Shown: positions 3,891-6,646 of the stretch, piece by piece | How positions within the stretch are numbered: the first letter of the stretch is position 1 | How the letters are laid out: the number at the start of each line of letters is the position of its first letter | Origin: an uncultured Eubacteriales bacterium | GTDB taxonomy: Bacteria > Bacillota_A > Clostridia > Oscillospirales > Oscillospiraceae | Direction: 5' to 3' | Length of the DNA: 6,646 nucleotides | Assembly (NCBI GenBank): GCA_949747935.1 | Contig: CATKHE010000099.1 | Coordinates: 1 to 6,646, forward strand | Position numbers and translations under genes: made by a program | The notes under the pieces: model-generated | The model's input: the letters and a program-made list of their open reading frames with translations, nothing else | Told to the model about the DNA's origin: nothing | Database searches by the model: none

Positions 3891-5621
3891 CTACGCCTCC
3901 ACAGGGATAAACTGGAAGCGGGTCACGTCGAACAGCCCCATATCGGTGAGCTTCAGCTCGGGGATCACGGCCAGGGACATGAAGCACAGGGTCATCACCG
4001 GCTCCACATCGCGGTGGATGCCCAGTTGAGTGTAGGCGTTCTCGTGGAGGGAATCCAGCTTCTCCGCCACCCACTGTCCGGACTGGTCGCTCATCAGCCC
4101 GGCGATGGGCATGGGCATGGCGTCCACCACCCTGCCGTCCTTCACCAGGACAATGCCGCCGCCCTGCTCCTCCAAACACTTCACCGCAAAGGCCATCTCC
4201 CGGTCGCTGACTCCCACGGCGATCACGTTGTGGGAGTCGTGGGCGATGGACAGGGCGATGGCCCCCGCCTGGATGCCGTAGCCCTCCAGGAAGGCGCAGG
4301 CCACATTGCCCGTCTCGTGGTGGCGCTCCACCACGGCCACCTTGGCAATATCCACCTCCCGGGACCAGACAAACTCGCCCTGACGGTCCAGTTTGACGTC
4401 GGCCACCCCTTTTTTGGTGACCACGCCGCCGGGCTGAATCTGAATCACATGGACGTGTCCGCTCTTCAGGCCCATCTTCAGCCGGTCCTCAGAGAAGTCC
4501 CGGATGTGGACGCTGCTCATCACGCCGTCAATGGGGCAGCGCTCCACGGGCAGGAGGTACTCGCCCTTCTCGGCGGTGAGCACCCCCCGGACCCACACCC
4601 GGTCCACATGGAACTGCGTCAAATCGTCCAGCAGGACGATGTCCGCCCGGTAGCCAGGGGCAATCGCTCCCCGGTCGTAGAGCCGGAAGCACTCGGCGGC
4701 GTTGAGGGTGGCCATCCGCAGGGCGGTGGCGGGGTCCAGCCCCTCCTCCACGCAGATGCGCAGATGGCTGTCCAGGTGCCCCTCCTCCAGAATGGTTTTG
4801 GGCTGCCGGTCGTCGGAGCACAGCAGGCACCGGCGGCTGTTTTCCGGGGTCACCCCCTTGAGCAGGGGGCGCAGGTCGTGACAGGCGGAGCCCTGCCGCA
4901 GGAGGACGTACATGCCCAGGGAGAGCCGCTCCTCCATATCCGCCACGGAGGAGCACTCATGATCCCCCTGAATGCGGGCGGCGGCATAGCCGTTGAGTGG
5001 CAGTCCGGACAGGCCGGGGGAGTGCCCGTCGATGAGCTTGCCGGTCTCTTTGGCCGTCATCAGCTTGTCCAATACGCCGTCGTCGCAGCTGACCACCCCG
5101 GGGAAGTTCATAAACTCGCCCAGGCCAAGAATCTTGTCCCGGCGGATGGGCTCGGCCATGTCCGGCGCGTCAATGACCGCCCCGGCGTTCTCAAAGGGGG
5201 TGGCGGGCACGCAGGAGGGCAGCATGAACTCCACATCCAGGGCGGTGTTCTCCGCCGCCTTCATCATGTAATCCAGTCCCTTGATTCCGCAGACGTTGAC
5301 GATCTCGTGGGGGTCGGCGATGATGGTGGTGCCGCCGTGGGGGACCAGCAGGCGGCCCAGCTCCTCGGGGCAGAGATAGGAGGATTCAATGTGGATGTGG
5401 CTGTCGATGAAGCCGGGAACGGCGTACCGCCCGCCGGCGTCCACCTCCGTCTCACCGGAGTAGGACCCCACGCCGGCGATCTGGTCCCCGCACAGGGCGA
5501 TGTCCCCCTCTGTAAACTGTCCGGTGAACACATTGAACACCTTGCAGTTCTTGATAACCGTCTCCGCCGGGATCTGTCCGGAGGCGGTCTGAATCAGCTT
5601 TTTCAGCGCTTCCTTTGTCAT
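3891..5621 (-). CDS. ade: Adenine deaminase
   Basis: This 576-residue amidohydrolase converts adenine to hypoxanthine and ammonia in purine salvage, in the cytoplasm. The length matches the family (about 570-600). Visible in order: a beta-sandwich N-terminus; the metal-binding HIH in FIDSHIHIESS (75-77); ADPHE (102-106); GLGEF with the likely bridging Glu169; IDGHSP with His200; GDHE with His221; and CSDDR with Asp270, followed by the GHLD segment. The C-terminal adenine-deaminase domain keeps ERHH (432-435), HDSHN (461-465), the GGG turn (487-489), and the ending VIPELKLTDMGLFDV. All residues expected for an active enzyme are present. The ATG (5619-5621) lies one base after the stop of the upstream paralog, with GGAGGAG at 5626-5632 inside that gene, so translation is probably coupled. 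The permease follows 45 bp downstream. Any purine-responsive switch for this operon would lie upstream of the window. Confidence 0.95.
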   Translation of the reverse strand: MTKEALKKLIQTASGQIPAETVIKNCKVFNVFTGQFTEGDIALCGDQIAGVGSYSGETEVDAGGRYAVPGFIDSHIHIESSYLCPEELGRLLVPHGGTTIIADPHEIVNVCGIKGLDYMMKAAENTALDVEFMLPSCVPATPFENAGAVIDAPDMAEPIRRDKILGLGEFMNFPGVVSCDDGVLDKLMTAKETGKLIDGHSPGLSGLPLNGYAAARIQGDHECSSVADMEERLSLGMYVLLRQGSACHDLRPLLKGVTPENSRRCLLCSDDRQPKTILEEGHLDSHLRICVEEGLDPATALRMATLNAAECFRLYDRGAIAPGYRADIVLLDDLTQFHVDRVWVRGVLTAEKGEYLLPVERCPIDGVMSSVHIRDFSEDRLKMGLKSGHVHVIQIQPGGVVTKKGVADVKLDRQGEFVWSREVDIAKVAVVERHHETGNVACAFLEGYGIQAGAIALSIAHDSHNVIAVGVSDREMAFAVKCLEEQGGGIVLVKDGRVVDAMPMPIAGLMSDQSGQWVAEKLDSLHENAYTQLGIHRDVEPVMTLCFMSLAVIPELKLTDMGLFDVTRFQFIPVEA

Positions 5622-5622
5622 A

Positions 5623-6646
5623 TTACTCCTCCGTCAGCTTTAAAATGGGGTCGAAGGTGGTCAGGTTCACGTAGTCCACCGGGCCCACGTCGGTGATGGC
5701 ATAGTCGGGAATGGCGGTGATGGGCAGGAAGAACATATACATCATGGGGTTGGGCAGGTCGGAGCCCAGCGACCGGGCCGCCGCGTCGATTCGGGCCTCC
5801 CGGGCCGCCATCTCCTCCGGCTCGCAGTCGCTGACAATGCCGCCCACGGGCAGGGGCAGGAACTCCAGAATTTCCCCGTCGGCCACCACCACCTGTCCGC
5901 CGCCCTGCTCAATCAGATAGTTGGCGGCGATGGACATGTCCGAGGGGCTGACCCCCATGACCACAAGATCGTTGTCGTCGGGGGCGGCGGAGGAGGCCAT
6001 GGCCCCCTTCTTCAGCTTCCAGCCCGAGCAGAAGGCCAGCGACCTGTTGCCGTTGCGGCCGAACCGCTCCAGTACGGACACCAGGGCCACGTCCTGCTCC
6101 GGGTCGGGGAGGACGGCACCGTCTTTCACCCGGAGGGTCACGTCCCGGCGCTTGCGGACAAAGGGCCCCTTTACGTCCATAGCCAGCACGTCCGCCGTGC
6201 CGCTTTGGATGTCCACATGACAGGTGAAGGTGTCAGGGGTGGTGAGGGCGCACTTGAGGGCCCCCTTCAGGACAGGGCTGCGCTCCGGGGCTTTCAGGTC
6301 ATAGGACAGGCGCTCGTTCTCGGCCACCATGCGGCCGTTGGTCATCACCTTGCTGATCCGGAAGGCGTCCAGGTCATCAACAAAGAGGATGTCAGCGATT
6401 CTGCCCGGACAGATGGAGCCCACCAGATGGTCGATGCGGTAGGCCTCGGCGCTGTTGATGGTGGCCATCTGGATGGCGGTCATGGGGTCCACCCCGGCGG
6501 CCATGGCAAGACGGACCACATTGTCCAGGTGGCCCTTGGAGAGGATATCGGTGGCGGTGACGTCGTCAGTGCAGAAGCTCACCCGGCGGGCGAAGGCGGG
6601 GTTGACCTCGGTAACGGCCCGGATATTCTCGGCCAGGAAGTGGGTG
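5623..6646 (-). CDS. Adenine-deaminase-like paralog, N-terminus outside window
   Basis: The frame stays open to the right edge, giving the last 340 residues and a TAA at 5623-5625; the N-terminal metal-binding HxH half lies outside. It aligns along its length with the deaminase that follows it. CTDD (25-28 of the visible part), GHLD (38-41), MATINSAEAYR (60-70), and GRIADILFVDD (81-91) match CSDD, GHLD, MATLNAAECFR and YRADIVLLDD there. The C-terminal domain, with its GGGQVVVADG turn and AIPDYAITDVG ending, also matches. It departs from the neighbour at several points: the Arg after the DD pair is Val, ERH is ERF (193-195), and HDSHN is replaced by PDDND (222-226). The metal-ligand Asp is kept. 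It could be an adenine deaminase of altered activity or an amidohydrolase for a related purine or aminated heterocycle. A GTG at 6580-6582 is an internal Val, not a start, since homology continues upstream of it. Confidence 0.85.
   Translation of the reverse strand, partial: THFLAENIRAVTEVNPAFARRVSFCTDDVTATDILSKGHLDNVVRLAMAAGVDPMTAIQMATINSAEAYRIDHLVGSICPGRIADILFVDDLDAFRISKVMTNGRMVAENERLSYDLKAPERSPVLKGALKCALTTPDTFTCHVDIQSGTADVLAMDVKGPFVRKRRDVTLRVKDGAVLPDPEQDVALVSVLERFGRNGNRSLAFCSGWKLKKGAMASSAAPDDNDLVVMGVSPSDMSIAANYLIEQGGGQVVVADGEILEFLPLPVGGIVSDCEPEEMAAREARIDAAARSLGSDLPNPMMYMFFLPITAIPDYAITDVGPVDYVNLTTFDPILKLTEE

Noticed and set aside
4014..5696. A 560-codon plus-strand open frame
   Set aside because: It is antisense to the adenine deaminase, which has all its family motifs on the minus strand. 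The plus frame is low-complexity Gly/Val/His-rich.
6580..6582. GTG as a start codon for the upstream deaminase paralog
   Set aside because: The frame stays open upstream to the window edge. The encoded residues before the GTG continue the alignment with the neighbouring deaminase, so this is an internal Val and the true start is outside the window.

Overview
The window is GC-rich, and every gene I can support lies on the minus strand. Strong AGGAGG-type ribosome binding sites, a consensus sigma-A promoter, an ECF sigma/anti-sigma pair, and tandem adenine deaminases with a purine-type permease suggest a high-GC Clostridia member (Bacillota), perhaps a gut Oscillospiraceae-type organism. The taxonomy is an inference from style and gene content, not from a marker gene.

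Read in the direction of transcription (right to left), the window opens with a three-gene purine salvage operon. First is the C-terminal 340 residues of an adenine-deaminase-like protein cut by the window edge (5623-6646). One base later comes a full-length adenine deaminase (3891-5621), and 45 bp further on a 521-residue NCS2/AzgA-like nucleobase permease (2280-3845). Together they would import a purine base and deaminate adenine to hypoxanthine and ammonia. The upstream deaminase paralog lacks several histidine motifs present in the second copy, so its activity may differ.

Between the permease stop (2280) and the next gene (1594) lie 685 bp without a convincing protein gene but dense with structure. 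The permease 3' flank holds two inverted copies of a 25-nt REP-like palindrome, a 20-bp perfect palindrome, and then a strong Rho-independent terminator for the operon (2045-2075). Beyond it are a long GC-rich hairpin and a second hairpin whose G-U pairs favour plus-strand RNA. Next comes a self-contained small-RNA unit on the minus strand: a promoter (TTGCAA, 17 bp, TATAAT) followed by about 86 nt that fold into three hairpins, the last terminator-like. I do not recognise this RNA. A 12-bp-stem hairpin and a UNCG-loop terminator then insulate the last operon.

That operon is an ECF-type RNA polymerase sigma factor (1130-1594) followed 18 bp later by a single-pass membrane protein with a large extracytoplasmic domain (1-1111, C-terminus outside the window), most likely its cognate anti-sigma factor.

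The most unusual element is the apparent orphan small RNA at 1800-1885. The divergent tandem deaminase paralogs and the palindromic intergenic mosaic come next. The protein genes themselves look ordinary.
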